Assembly (NCBI RefSeq): GCF_020858115.1
Contig: NZ_JACYMM010000014.1
Location: 62,001-126,000 of the forward strand
Length of the DNA stretch: 64,000 bases
Reading direction: 5' to 3'
Origin: Janthinobacterium sp. FW305-129
GTDB taxonomy: Bacteria > Pseudomonadota > Gammaproteobacteria > Burkholderiales > Burkholderiaceae_D
The position numbers and the translations under genes are program-made. Under the pieces are notes generated by a model that had not been told where the DNA came from, did no database searches, and saw only the letters and a list, made by a program, of their open reading frames with translations. This document shows, piece after piece, positions 21,354 through 33,900 of the stretch. Position 1 is the first letter of the stretch. Each line of letters starts with the position of its first letter.

Positions 21354-23135
21354 TCACGCCTGTTGCAGCACGGGACGCATCTGGCGTCCGTCGCCCTGCT
21401 CTTCAGCCAGGCGCGTGGCAAATTCATCGACGAAGACGGCCATATCAGCGACGATAGCGTCAGAACGCGACGACAGCCAGTTGTAGCCGAACAGCGCGGG
21501 AATCGCCACGCCCAGGCCCGCAGCCGTACACAGCAGCGCTGCCGCCATGCCCGGCGCCACCGAGTTGATGTCCACGGCGCCGGCCATGGCCGCCACGACG
21601 AACACCAGCATGATGCCGATCACGGTGCCGAACAGGCCGACATACGGCGCGCCTTCGATGGTGGTCGACAGCCAGATCATGCGCTTCGACATGCGCTCGC
21701 TTTCGCGCACCATCACGCCATCCATGGCGGCGCGGATGGCGCCGATGGTGGCGTTCGAAACGGCGTTCAGGTCGTAGCCGCGGTCGTGGCGGCGGCGCAT
21801 CTCGTCGATGGCCACGTCATACAGGCGCCACAGCGAGGAATCCGTCTTCACGGAAGCGCTCAGCTTGCCGTTGCGCGCCAGGTGGTCCAGCGGTGCGCCG
21901 GCCGCTTCGTGGAACGATTGCATGAATTGCGCATTGGCGCGCGAGATGGCTCCATAGCTGCGGCCCTTGCCGATCATGATGATCCACGACAAGACCATCA
22001 TCAGGCCCAGCACGCCGACGACGATCCAGGCGTCGAGCGGCATGGCGGCGATGATGAAGCCGAAATGGCTTTTGCCGGCCTGCTGTTCATCGGCGCCAAA
22101 CACGGCCAGGCGCGATTCGGAACCTTGCGAGACGGCGTCGGCCAGCAGCAGGGCGTCGGGACGGGCCGTGCGCGACAGGCGCAGCTCGTCGATGGCGCCC
22201 GTGAAGTTGGCCAGGGTGGAAGTACCGGAAGCGACCGGCGGCGCATCGGCGCCCACCGAGGCCGCCGTGCTGAACGCCGGCAGGGCGGTGGCCAGCGAGA
22301 CGGCCGGACGGCCGCCCACGTACAGGGCCACGTTGTTCTTGTCGGCCTTGACGGCCAGGTGCGACCATTGCGCGGCCTGGATAGGCTGGCCCGGCTTGCT
22401 GCGCTGGCCATTCACCTGCACGAAAGGCACGCCCTGGTCTACGCCGATCAGCAATTCACTGGCGCCATCGCGGCGCGCATACAGTACTTGCTGCGCGCCC
22501 AGGCTGTCCGGACGCACCCAGGCGGAAAAGGTGAATGGCGCACCGGCGGCCAGCGCCAGCGAAGGCGAGGCGGGCAGCATCAGGGGCGCCGTGCCCAGGC
22601 GGGCACCGGCGCCGATGACGGAACCGTCGAGTGCCGGCACGGCCGTCTGGGCATGGTTGCCGTAGGCGGTGCTGTCGCGCGAAGGCACGCCAGGCTCGCT
22701 GAAGTGGTACACCAGGCTGTAGTCGGGGTCAAACGTGCGCTGGCCGTTGCCGGAAGCGGGCGCCTTCGGATTGCCATAGTACATCCACAGCTGCTGCGGC
22801 GTACCGGCCGTCAGGGCCGGCACGTCGACCCAGATCAGGGCGATGCCCAGCAGCGGATTGAACTGTTCGATCTGGTGGTTCAGCACCGTTTTATCGTCGC
22901 CCGCCACGAAACGCAGGTCGGCGCCGTTGTCGCTGACGCCTTCGAAGTTGAAGTTGCCCGAATGCAAGCGCAGCAGCACGGGAATGCGGCCGGGATCGCC
23001 GCCCACGGCGCCCGCCTTCGGGCCGGCATCGACGGTGACGGGTTTGCGGTAAGCCCAGTCGGGCTGCCACCAGGCATGCGCCAGGCCGGGAACGAGCGTG
23101 CCCAGGATCGTGAGCAGAAAAAGAAAACGTTGCAT
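21354..23135 (-). CDS. DUF2341-LamG-ExbB fusion (proton channel with large periplasmic domain)
   Basis: A 593-residue fusion. It has a Sec signal peptide (1-21), a DUF2341 domain (about 45-135, with IWVDVPALTAGTPQQLWMYY), a LamG/concanavalin-like domain (about 160-335, with FTFSAWVRPDSL and IDELRLSRTARP), a transmembrane helix near 372-392, and a MotA/TolQ/ExbB channel domain (about 380-590, with APYVGLFGTVIGIM and a last membrane segment around GLGVAIPALFGYNWL). Normal ExbB is about 240 residues and lacks the periplasmic half. The extra domains look like a carbohydrate- or protein-binding head attached to the motor stator. It lies between tpsB and exbD in the same operon. Confidence 0.88.
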   Translation of the reverse strand: MQRFLFLLTILGTLVPGLAHAWWQPDWAYRKPVTVDAGPKAGAVGGDPGRIPVLLRLHSGNFNFEGVSDNGADLRFVAGDDKTVLNHQIEQFNPLLGIALIWVDVPALTAGTPQQLWMYYGNPKAPASGNGQRTFDPDYSLVYHFSEPGVPSRDSTAYGNHAQTAVPALDGSVIGAGARLGTAPLMLPASPSLALAAGAPFTFSAWVRPDSLGAQQVLYARRDGASELLIGVDQGVPFVQVNGQRSKPGQPIQAAQWSHLAVKADKNNVALYVGGRPAVSLATALPAFSTAASVGADAPPVASGTSTLANFTGAIDELRLSRTARPDALLLADAVSQGSESRLAVFGADEQQAGKSHFGFIIAAMPLDAWIVVGVLGLMMVLSWIIMIGKGRSYGAISRANAQFMQSFHEAAGAPLDHLARNGKLSASVKTDSSLWRLYDVAIDEMRRRHDRGYDLNAVSNATIGAIRAAMDGVMVRESERMSKRMIWLSTTIEGAPYVGLFGTVIGIMLVFVVAAMAGAVDINSVAPGMAAALLCTAAGLGVAIPALFGYNWLSSRSDAIVADMAVFVDEFATRLAEEQGDGRQMRPVLQQA

Positions 23136-23191
23136 GACAGTGATTCTCCGAAGAAAAGTCTAAAAAAGTGCAGTGCTGTTGAGCTGGCCCG

Positions 23192-24829
23192 TCAGTAGCT
23201 GGCCGACAGGTTGAAATTGATGCGGCGCACGTGTTTGTGCGTGCGCGGGCCATCGCGCAGCGGATACGAAAAGTCGATGCGGCCATTCAGGTAGCGCAGG
23301 AACTGGAAGCTGCTGCCCACGCCCACGGAGGCCAGGCCGAACAGGTCTTTCTGCTCGATCATCGGATCGCGCAGGCGCAGGCGCGCGCCATCGGCAAACG
23401 CATACAGGCGCCAGTTTTCCAGACGGCTGAAATACGTCAGCTGGGGCGTGCGCCATTCGACGGTGCCGGACACGCCGTAGTCGCCCGTCGCCTCGGCCGA
23501 CAGATAGCCGCGCACGGAGTTGGCGCCGCCGGCGGCCATCTGCTCGCCCGATACGAGTGCCGCATCGGCCAGCTGGCCCGACATGCGCCCGTGCAGCTGC
23601 GCGCCGCTGCCCAGGGTGTAGGTGGCGTTGGCGTCGCCCTTCAGCACGAGGAAGCTGGGCGAGGCCTTGTAGCGCTTGTTGTCATAGGCGGCGCTGTCGC
23701 TACCGTAGCCGAATGAAGCGCGCGTGCCGGCCACCAGCGACAGGCCCAGGCCGTAGGTTGCCGCCTCCGTCTGCGCAAAGCCGTTGTACGACACGCTCAG
23801 GGGCACGTACTTGAGCGGAATATTGCTGCCCGTGCCATTGAGCTTGAGCGCTTCCTGGTTATCCTTGAAGTCGATGCCGGCGGAAAAGCTGTGCCACCAG
23901 ATGCCGCTGTTGGGCACCGTATAGTTGACTTTCATGCCCAGCGCATGCCCCTTGCCCAGCACGCTGGTGCCGCCCGTGCTGGCCACGTTGCTGTTCGACT
24001 GGTAGCCGGTCGCTTCCACGCTCCAGCCCTGCGTGCCGATCGGCGCCACGTACGAGGCGGACCACACCTTGGTCTGGTTCAGGTCGCCCGGCGTGCCGAA
24101 AAAGCTGATGGTGGCGCTATGCCCGAGCTGCCACAGGTTGTCGTGGCCGACCGACATGCTGGTACGCAATTTCTTCGTATCGGCGCTGTAATCGTTGTTC
24201 AAGCCCACGCTGGCGCGCCACGGGCTGCTGTCGTCGACTTTCAAATCCACGTCCATGGTGCCGGGCAGGCTGCCTTGCTTGACCAGCGGCATCACCTGGC
24301 GCTTGGGACCGCGGTTCAGGGCCGTCAGTTCCACTTGCGCCTGGGTAAAGTCGGGCACCTTGCCTTCCGTCAGGGCCGGCACTTGCTGGCGCACGTCGAG
24401 CGGCGAGTTGTATTGCGCGCCGACCACGCGCAGGCGTCCCACCTTGGTTTCGCTCACCTGCAGCACCACCACGCCCTGCTCCACCTGCTGCTCGGGCAGG
24501 TCGACGTAGACGGACTGGTAGCCCCGGGCTTGATATGCCGCAACAAGGGCGTCGCGCGCCCCTTCCACGTCCTTCAAAGTGCGGCCCGGCCCCAGGAAGG
24601 GCGTGACCGCCGCTTCGATGGCGCGGGCGTCGAGCACGGTATTGCCGCGCACCAGGTATTCCTCGATCGTCACTTGCCGTTCCGGCGCGGCCACGGGGGC
24701 CGCCGCCGGGACGGCGTCCTGCGCGCGCGCCATGCCGGGCAGCGCCAGCATGGCCAGGCACAGCATCGTCAAGGCGGTCGCAGGCGCCGCTGGCGGCACG
24801 TCCCTGCCCTGTTTTTTCATCTCACGCAT
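23192..24829 (-). CDS. TpsB transporter (ShlB/FhaC/HecB family)
   Basis: A 545-residue outer-membrane two-partner secretion transporter. It has a signal peptide (to about residue 36), two POTRA domains (about 50-125 and 127-200, beginning IEEYLVRGNTVLDARAI), and a 16-strand FhaC-type barrel to the C-terminus (INFNLSASY). The conserved loop-6 motif VRGY occurs near residue 440. POTRA domains capture the N-terminal TPS domain of the exoprotein in the periplasm and thread it outward. Its cognate substrate is the giant TpsA encoded 147 bp upstream. Start at 24829 with AAGGTG 8 nt before; an ATG three codons later is possible. Confidence 0.95.
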   Translation of the reverse strand: MREMKKQGRDVPPAAPATALTMLCLAMLALPGMARAQDAVPAAAPVAAPERQVTIEEYLVRGNTVLDARAIEAAVTPFLGPGRTLKDVEGARDALVAAYQARGYQSVYVDLPEQQVEQGVVVLQVSETKVGRLRVVGAQYNSPLDVRQQVPALTEGKVPDFTQAQVELTALNRGPKRQVMPLVKQGSLPGTMDVDLKVDDSSPWRASVGLNNDYSADTKKLRTSMSVGHDNLWQLGHSATISFFGTPGDLNQTKVWSASYVAPIGTQGWSVEATGYQSNSNVASTGGTSVLGKGHALGMKVNYTVPNSGIWWHSFSAGIDFKDNQEALKLNGTGSNIPLKYVPLSVSYNGFAQTEAATYGLGLSLVAGTRASFGYGSDSAAYDNKRYKASPSFLVLKGDANATYTLGSGAQLHGRMSGQLADAALVSGEQMAAGGANSVRGYLSAEATGDYGVSGTVEWRTPQLTYFSRLENWRLYAFADGARLRLRDPMIEQKDLFGLASVGVGSSFQFLRYLNGRIDFSYPLRDGPRTHKHVRRINFNLSASY

Positions 24830-24937
24830 CTTCCATTCACCTTAAAATCAAACGGTTGCCCTGTGTTGCGGCGCTGGGCCGGCGTATTGTTTGTTGCTAA
24901 TGCTGATCTACTGATGCCTAGACAGCCGCCGCGCGCG

Positions 24938-24970
24938 GCGACTGCCGAATGTCATCAAATGTTCATAAAA
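24938..24970. promoter_or_regulatory. Conserved regulatory block upstream of tpsB (Pho-box-like / possible ECF promoter)
   Basis: A 33-bp block in the tpsA-tpsB gap matches the block upstream of tpsA (38804-38836) at 24 of 33 positions. Read on the plus strand it has TGTCAT (24950-24955) and GTTCAT (24961-24966) at an 11-bp period, as in PhoB boxes. Read on the coding (minus) strand it also gives GAAC followed 18 nt later by GTC, compatible with an ECF-type -35/-10 pair. The block lies about 110-140 bp before the tpsB start. Confidence 0.5.
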
Positions 24971-24976
24971 CTCCGC

Positions 24977-27900
24977 TCAAGGCTGTAAACCGCGCCGTTC
25001 GTTCGGCGTGAGCGCCTGCAGCTGCGGCGCCGACAACGGTCCCGCGCCCAGCACCTGCACCACGCCGGCCGGCTGGTAGCTGGACGCCTGCGGCTCGCCG
25101 CCCTGGTGCTTGCCAACACCGGCCTCATCCGCCTGCTCGTTGCCGAAACCCAGCACCTTGACGGTGAACAACGATGGCTGCGCCTGGCGCGTGGCGGCCC
25201 GTTCGCGCTGCAGCACGTCCTGCGCCGCCGTCACGGCTTGCGAGGCGGCCGCGCTGGCATTGCTGAGCGCCCCCACGTTCACGGCGGCAATGGCCGGCAT
25301 GCCCGTCGACTTGCCCTGCACCTGGATGTTTTCCGCGTTGACCACCTGCAAGGCCGCCAGGTTGACGTTGCCCGAGACGCGGATGCCCGCCTCGCCCGCG
25401 TCGATGCTGCCCAGCGGGGCGATCAGGTCGATGTCGCCGGGCGGCACCTCCGGGATCGGGTTCAGGGTGGCGATGCCGGCGCCCGTGTTCGGCGTGGTCG
25501 GCGACAAGGTCACCATGCCGATGTCGTCGTAGACCCGGCGCTGCGGCGTAAACACCACGGTGGACTTGGAGCCGCGCCCCGCATTGATGTCGCCCTGCGC
25601 CGACCAGGCCAGGATGTTGCCGCCGAAGGTGGTGAAGATGCGGCTCTGGCCCAGCAGGATGCTGTCCCGGGCGTAGATCTGGATTTCACCGGCGCCCTGC
25701 GTCAGCACGCCCGAGCCTTCGCCCGGCACGAAGCCGCCATCGACGCCGACCAGGGTCCGTCCGCCCGGCGTCAGGATGTCGATGTTGCCGCCGAAATCGG
25801 TGTGGATGCCGGCATCGGCCAGGTCGAACACCGGCGCGTGGGTGTCGCCCAAACGCACATACTGCTCACGCGTCAGGTAATTGACGCCCTTGCGCGGCCG
25901 CTTGGTGCTGCCGCCTGAGGCGCCGTCCAGATAGTAGGTGGCGCCGCTGAACATGGTCAGGTCGCCCGCATAGGTCACGGGCTTGCCCTGCGCATCCTTG
26001 CTCGGGAACAAGGTGGCGATGGCTTCGCGACCGCGCAGGTAGCTGCCTTCGCGCACGCCGCCCGCTGCCGTGTACTCGCGCCCGCCAGCCTTGAGTTCGG
26101 CGAAATACACGTTGCGCAGGAAGACGCGCTGCTGTTCGGCCGGCAAGGCCGCGAAAAACTTGCGCGCATCCATGCTGGCGGCATCGAAGGTCAGCCCGGC
26201 GCCGTTTCGCTGTCCGGCGCCGTAGCGGGTTTCCAGCCAGTTGACCAGGTGCAACTGGCTCGACAGGCCGTATTCGCGCTGCAGGTCGCGCCTGGCGCCG
26301 CCGCTGCTGGCCTGGAGAGACTTGTCGAGCTCGCCTTGGCGTGCGGCCAGGAAGGCGGGCGCGCCCGCCGCGTCGCCGCTGTAGCCAAATTCCGCGCGCA
26401 ACCAGTCTGCCAGGCCCAGGCGGCCGCCATACACGGCCACCGCCTTGCCGGGCTGGTCGGCCAGCGGCTTGCCTGGATCGATCAGGTTGGCAGCGTCGAG
26501 ATAGCGCGCGGCAAAGGCGTCATAGTTGGGGCCATGCGCCCCGACCCCGGCCGCCACCGCGATGCTGGCGCCGCTGCTGCGGTCGCCAGCCGTGATATGC
26601 GTCACCGCGCCGATACTCTTCAGCTCGGCCTTGTCGGCCATGTCGATATCGCGCCCGGCCGTCACTTCCAGCGTGCCCGGACCGCCCACGTAGAACGTGC
26701 CATAGCGGATGTCGCGGCCGGCACGCACGACCGATACCTCGTCCGGATTGTTGTGCAGTATCAAATTGCCGCGCGCCGAACCGACAAAGTTTTCCGTCGG
26801 CCGCAGCGGCAGCGACGGATTGGCGTACGCTATCTCCGACGTCCAGCCCAGCAATCCCTGTGGCGTGGCTTCGACCAGCCCCAGCGCCGTGCCGGAGTTG
26901 ACGATGTCGCGGCCGGCACGGATATCGACCGGACCGGCGCCCTCGTACCAGGTACTGTGGCTGGCCGCATTGCCGCCGCCGCGCGTGATGATGGAACCGG
27001 TGCGCAGGCCGATGATGTCGCCTGCCAGCGCGTAGTAGCGCGCCGGCAACTGGTCTTGCACCGCGTAGCCCGAGGCGGTGGGCGGCGTCAGCGTGAACAG
27101 CGGATAACGCTGCGGTGAAGCGCCCGCTTCGCGCGACGCGAACAGCACGCTGGGCGCCTGTGCCTCCTGGTTGACGTTATGCGTGTACATGTCGCCATAC
27201 GCGGTGGTGCCGGAAACGCCCGCGAAACCGGGATTGAATGGGCTCGGCAGCGCGGTCGGATCGGCGCCCGACGCCGTCACCGTATAGGCGCCGGCGTAGA
27301 TCGAATCGGCGGCCAGCAATTCCAGCTGCCCCGGCGTGCGGCGGGTGAAATGCGCATTGACCGGCGATGGTGCCAGCAGCAGGCCGGTGGCCGGCCGCGC
27401 CGGCGCATTGGTGCTGGTGTCCATATCCCTCGCCCCTTGGGCGGAGTTGCCGACATACAGGCTGCCGCTGGCGGCCACGGCGCGCAATTGCGACGGCATC
27501 ACGAAACGCCCGCCGCTGGAAGCCTGATTGCCGCTGGCGCGGTCGTCGCTCCAGGCCGTGGACGGCGTCAGGTTGCCGCCCGCGCTGAACAGGTCGATGG
27601 CGGTCGACGGCGTCCACAGCGAGAACCAGCTGTAGCCTTCGCCGTCCTGCGCCACGCCCTTCGCGGTGAACGGCGTGCCGTTGTTGATCTGGGTGACGCG
27701 GCCGGCGTCGCCCACGCCGCCCAGCACCAGGTCGCCGCGCGCATCGATGCGCACGCCGGAGTCGCCCGGCACCACCACCGGCCCGCCGCCCGCGATGGAC
27801 GAGGTGGCCGTGTAGACCTGATAGGCGCGCGACTCCTGGCTGTCGCCCATGTCGAAGCGCAGCTCGATGCCGCCCACCGATCCCGCCTCCATGCGCAAGG

Positions 27901-30900
27901 CGCCGCGCAGGTTGACGAAGGTGCTATTGAGGTCGCCACGCGTGCCGGAAAAACGGGTATCCGGCGTGATCTCGCCGATCGTGTCGGCAAACGAGCGCAC
28001 CTCGGCCACCGGATTGAGGCCGCCGCCAATGCGCACGTCGAGATCGCCGCCGCCGGTGAGCGTAAGCACGGAACCGTCGGCCGATACCCGGCCGGTGCTG
28101 GCCACCGCCAGGTTCAGGCCCTGGCTGCGCGAGACGAATTTCGCGCCTGGATCGGTACGCGGCGACAACATACCGGCGGCCCTGCCCGCCTCGAGTACCA
28201 GGTTGCCGCCGCCCAGGGTGCCGATGCCGGTAAAGCCGGTCATCACGGGCTGGGTCTCGTACAGGAAGTTCGTGCCAAGACCGCCAGCGACATAACTGCC
28301 AAAGTTGATCCACCAGGCGGTGGGCACGCCATCGCCCTGGGCGACCGCGCTGCCGGTGCCCTGGCGCCACAGCCAGGTGCCGACGGCGCTGCTGTCCTGC
28401 TGCGGACGCAAATAGCCCACATCGTCGGGACGACGCTCCGTGGTGTAGCCGCCCCCCACCAGGTCGCCGGTGACGTCGCCCTGCGCGCGCACCAGCACGT
28501 TGCCGCCATGCTCCGGATACCAGGCCTGGTACAGGCTTTGCGCACCACCATCGACGTAGGGCTTGAAGGCGTCGCCATCGGCGCCAAGGATGGAACCCTT
28601 GCGATCGGCCGCGCGCGGCAGCCGGTAAGCCGCCGCCACGTTGGCCGCCTGGGTACCGGCCGTGTACACGCCGTACGGCGAATTCTGGCTGAAGTTGCCG
28701 CCAGCAAGGAGGTCGAGGTCGCCCGTGCCCGTGCGCAGCACGCTGAACAGCTGTTGCCGCGCAGGCAGGGCTACCATCGGGAAACTGGCGCCTTCGGGCA
28801 GCCAGGTCACCAGATCGCCCACATCCGGGCCGAAATTATTGTATTCCAGCAAGGCTTCCACGCTAGTAAATTCGGCGAGATTAACCAGCGTGCCGGGAGG
28901 ATAGCCGAACATCTCCGAGTTGCCCATCCAGTAGAAATTGCCCGCCACGCCGTCGATCGGCGGCGCCGCCACCTTCGGCAGACTGAGCCCCAGGACCGCG
29001 CCGTAGTGGTGGTCGGCCAGCAGCAGACTGCGGTTGTCGCCCATGGGGCGCAGCGCGCGGCTATCGGCCGCCTGCATATCGGCACCGGCCACCAGGCGCA
29101 TCGACCACGACTGCGAACCGCTGGCCAGCATCGGCGCCAGCGCCCAGTTGCGGCCCTGGTTGCCGTCGGCATCGGCCGGACGCAGGGCCACCGAATCAGC
29201 GCCGCCAGGCAGCCGCACCCAGGTTTCGCTCGGCACCAGCGCGCCCTTGCGCAGCTGCAGTTCGCCGGCCAGCGCCACGCCATTGGCAGGCGTATCGGGG
29301 GTGCCATCGCCATCGTAGTCGGGGCTCGGCGTGTCCCTGACCGCGCCCACCGGGTACGGCAGCGGTACGCCGCCGGGCCAGGTCATGGCCGCCACGGACA
29401 TTCCCACGGGCAAGCGGGTGCCGGCATCGAGCCGCGTGCCGCTGCCCAGCGTGACGGCCTTCGCCAGCACGGTGCCCGCCGCATACACGATATCGCCGGC
29501 GGCATTGCGCACGGCGCCGCCCAGCACCGTGCCGGCCGGCAATTCCACGGCGGCAGTCAGGGTGGCTTGCGACGGCAGCGCCGTGCCCGCCCGCAAGCTC
29601 ATCGGTTTCATCGGCAGGTCGTAGTTCAGGGTGCGGCCGGACTGGAAGAAGGTGTCGTCGGCCAGCGTGACCAGCTGGCCATGCGGCACGATGACGTCGG
29701 CGCCGAACGGCACCCGGCCCTTGGCCAGCATCCAGCCCTTGTCGTCCGGCGTGACCGGCAAGGCCTTGCCATCGAAGCCGTCATTGATGCTGCCGAAGAC
29801 GTTCAGGTTGCCGCCGGCGCGCAGCACCAGCGCGCCCGCTTCGCCGGAGCCGGCCACGCCGGTCTTCTGCGTGTGCGGATTGACGCTGGCGTAGCGGTGG
29901 CCCGACAGGTCGATGTCGCCATCGACATGCAGGTCGCCGTCCGGCGTGGCGCTGAGGATGGCCACGCCCGGACGCAGGTGGAAGGCGTCCTTGTCCTTGC
30001 GCAGGCCGGACAGGCGGCCGTTCATCAGCCCGTCATTCGCCAGGGCGCCCTTCATGAAATCGACGCTATCGTCGTGCTTGCGGTCCAGGTAAGCCTGGTC
30101 GATGACCTGGTAAGGGCGGCCGTCGGCCGTCATTTCCGTGCCCGGGCGGGCGTCCGTGTACGACCAGAAACCGTTGACCGTGATGGCGCGGGCGCCGTCG
30201 ATGGCCAGCGGACCGGCCGCATCGATGGCGACGTCGTTGCCGCTGGCGCCGCCCAGGCGTTGCGCGCTCAGTTCCAGCGTGCCCAGCGAGGCGATGCGCT
30301 CGGCCTTGCCGGCCGTGCCGGCGCGCAAGTCCATGCGCGCGCCGGTATCGAGCACCAGGCGGCCGCTGCCGGCATCGATGTCGATCACGGCGCGGTTGGG
30401 CGCCTCGATCACCTGGCCGTAGCTGTCGACCCGCAGCACGCTGCCGTGGGCGTCGAGCAGCGCGCTGCCGGCCACGCTGACGCCGTCGCGCGCGGCCAGG
30501 CGGATGCTGCCCACCTGCTCTCCGCTGGCGTCGACGGTGCCGTTGACGGCCAGACGGCCGCCATCCACCGAAACCGTGATTTCGCGCGCCTTCAATTCAT
30601 TCTCCAGCACCAGGTCGCCCTGCTTGAGCTGGAAGCTGCGGCTGCCGAACACGCCGCCCTTGCTCAGGCGCTGGTTCAAGCCCTTGAAATCCTCGATATG
30701 CTGGCCGCGTACGTCGAGGCCGCCCGCCGCGAACGGCACGTCGGTGCCGCCCGCGTCGTAGTGGCCGCTGCTGCCGCCGGTGATGCTGCCCAGCAACGCC
30801 ACGCTGCCCGCCTGCGCGTCCAGCGCGGTGGCGGTGAGCTTGCCGGCGCGGTTGGAGACAGCCGAGAAATCGATGCTGGACGCGGCCGCCTGGCGCACGT

Positions 30901-33900
30901 CGCCGTGGCGGCTGTCGAGCACCACGTCGCCGCCCCAGCTGTACTTGGGCACGCCGTTGAAATCGATCTTGCGGCCGGCCAGGTCGAGCCGGGCACCGTC
31001 GCCCAGCACCACGTCTTGCTCAGCGGACACGCTGAGCTTGCCGCTTGGCAACAGCACGGCCGTGTCGAGCGTCACGCTGCGCCCGTCCAGCGCCACTTCG
31101 GCGCCCAGTGCGCCGGCCAGCGCGGCCGCATCCGGGGCGGTGGCGGCCGCGCCGGACGGCCTGGCGACATGGATGTCGCCGCCCGCCTTGATCTTGTTGA
31201 CGGAGCCGGCGGCGCCCGTGAGCAGCGCCGTGTTCAGCGCCAGGTTGCCGCCGCTGCGCAGATAGCCCTTGCTGGCCGTATCCCAGCCGCTTTGCGACTG
31301 GTACACCGACAGCGAACCCGTATGGTTGGCGGTGATGCGCTCGCTGGCATTGATGGCGACATCGGCAAAGCCGAGGATCAGGCGGTCCATGCCGTGGATA
31401 GTGTCGGGCCGGCTGTTCGGACCATAGCCGAACTCGACCTGGCGGGCGTCGACCTGCAGGCGTCCGCTGCCGCCGCCGGCACCGCCGCTGGCGACCAGGC
31501 CGGGCGCCGTCGTGGCGCCGTTCCATACCAGCACATCGGTCTTGATGCGCGCCACGGCGTCGCTGCCGCCGGCGCCGTAGATCGCCGGGGTGCCGATCAC
31601 CAGCCGTTCCAGCGACGATTTTCCCGTGCTCGCATTGATGGTCGACAATTCGACGCTGTCATAGAAATTGATGGCGTCGCGCGCCGTCAGCGCCAGGCTT
31701 TCCAGCGCCGGCGCGCCCGCGCTGGCGTCGCCGCGCAGCAGGCGGTCGAGGATGCCCTGGTTCAGGGTCAGTCCGGCCGGCAACGCGTCGCGCGCAGCCA
31801 TGGCGGCCAGCGACGCTTCGCTGCCCACATTGATGCCGCCCACGGCCAGCACCAGGTTGCGCGTGCCGTAGGTGGTGGCGTCGCGCAAGTTGAAGCTCTG
31901 GTCGGTGGCGGCGACGATGCTGCCTTCCGAATACAGCGGCGTGCTGCCGCTGCACACGGCGCCCGCCGCGCAGGCGCCGATGTCGATGCGGCCCGGTCCG
32001 GATCGCGGATCGGTACTCACGCCGGGCGCCAGCATGTCCAGCCGGCCATTCGACACGGCCAGCACGCTGGACGTGCCCGGCGCATACACATAGCCATTGC
32101 CCGAATCCCAGGCGGCGGCGCCACGGCCCAGGGTATTGATGCCGCCCCCCTGCTCGATGACGATGCCGCCTGCCTTGCTATTGGTCACCAGGAATACTTC
32201 GCCAGCCTTGAGCACGGCGCCGTCGCGCACCACGATGTTATCGACGCCGCCCTGGAACTGGGCGATATTGGCTTGCTGGTTGCCGTTGGTGCTGCTGTAG
32301 TTGACGGTAGGCAAACCGCCGATGCCCAGGCGCGGGGCGCCGATGGCGTTCAGGGCGTCGACCCGCACCGACATGCCCTTGAAGTCGACGGTGGGCGCGC
32401 TGGCGCCGCCGATGATTTCGTAGTTCTTGCCGGAGCCGCCCAGCAGCAGCGCGCTGCCGCCGAAACCGTCCTTGCCTGGCGTGTAGTTGGTCGTGCCGGC
32501 AAAGCGCAGCGCATCTTGCATCACGCCCGTGCCGCCAGCACCCGCATTGGACTGCACCAGTTCAATGTGCAGCGCCTTGGCGTCGCGTTCGAGCAGCGGC
32601 CGCGGCACGCCGTCGCGCACCGCCTGCGCCAGCGCGAATGCGCCGTAGCTCGTTTCATTGTATTGCGAATAGCTGCGCAGCACGTCGGCCGGCGTCAATA
32701 CCGCCTGCGATGGCAGCGCCGCGCGCCGGTCGGTATTGCTGGTGCCCAGCTGCACTGCGGTGGCAAACGAGCCGTTGCGCATGGCCGTGGCCGACCCGAC
32801 GGGCAAGCCGCCGGCGGCCAGGCCGTTCAATTCCACCCGGAACGCGCCGGGCAGCAGCGCAAAGCTCGACGGCAGCAAGGTATAGGTGCCGGCGGCCAGG
32901 CCCGGCACGCCGGCGCCGATGGTGATCTGGCGCCCCAGCGCCGGATCGCCGGCGCCATTCTCGGCCACGATGGGCGCATACCCCGGCTGCGCGCCCGGAA
33001 CGATGGCGTAGACGGGATTGGTGGCCAGGCCCGGCAGCACGAAGCTGCCTTTGCCGGACGTCTGCACCAGCGGGTTGAGGCGGGCGTCCGTCGAGCCGCC
33101 GCGTCCGGCCAGGAAGGCCGCGCCGGTCAGGGTGCCGCCGCCTGACAGGTCAAGCACGGCGCCGGCGCGCACATCGACGTGTTTGCCGGTGAGCACGACG
33201 GCCGGGTCATTGCCCACGCCCTTGTACACGACGTCGACGCCGTCCATCATGTAGCTCAGGCCATCGAGCGAGCCGCCGTACGGCATCACCAGGCCGTTGG
33301 CGCTGACCGACGTCACGCTGCCAGGCAGCAGATTGGTGTGGCCGGTCACTGCGCCATTTGTATTCTGGCCCAGCGTGATTTTGCCCAGCGGCGCGCGCAC
33401 CACGCCCCCCTGGTTCACCGTGCCGGCACTCAGTTCAAGCGAACCGAATACCGAGTAGGGCAGGGCCGGCAACGGCGCGGCAGGGTCGCCGCTGCGCTCG
33501 ATGGTCAGCCTGCGGGCCGGATCGAACTCGGTCGCCAATTGCCCGAATTCGTTGATCACGTTACGTTTGCCCACCTCCACCTTGCCGGTAGCGCCGCTCA
33601 CCGGATAGATTTGCGCGCCCGCCAGGGTCAGATTGCCGGGCGTGTACAGCGCGGCCGCCGTGCGCATGCGGATGTCGCCGCTCGAACGCAGCGCCAGCTC
33701 GCCAAAGGCATCGCGCTTGACTTCCAGGTCGGCGGCGGCGTTTTGCCCGATCACGCCGTTGCTGCCGACATTGACGGCATTGGCGAGGTCGATCATCGCG
33801 GCATTCAGCGTCAGGCTGGCGTGGTCGTCCACGTTGGGCACGCCCAGCTTGCCAGCGCCGACGCCGCCGTTGCCGGAGCCGCGCACCGGATTGGGCATCA

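Noticed and set aside
24977-26000. Contact-dependent inhibition (CdiA-type) toxin at the TpsA C-terminus
   Set aside because: There is no VENN motif or nuclease-like tail, and no small immunity gene between tpsA and tpsB.
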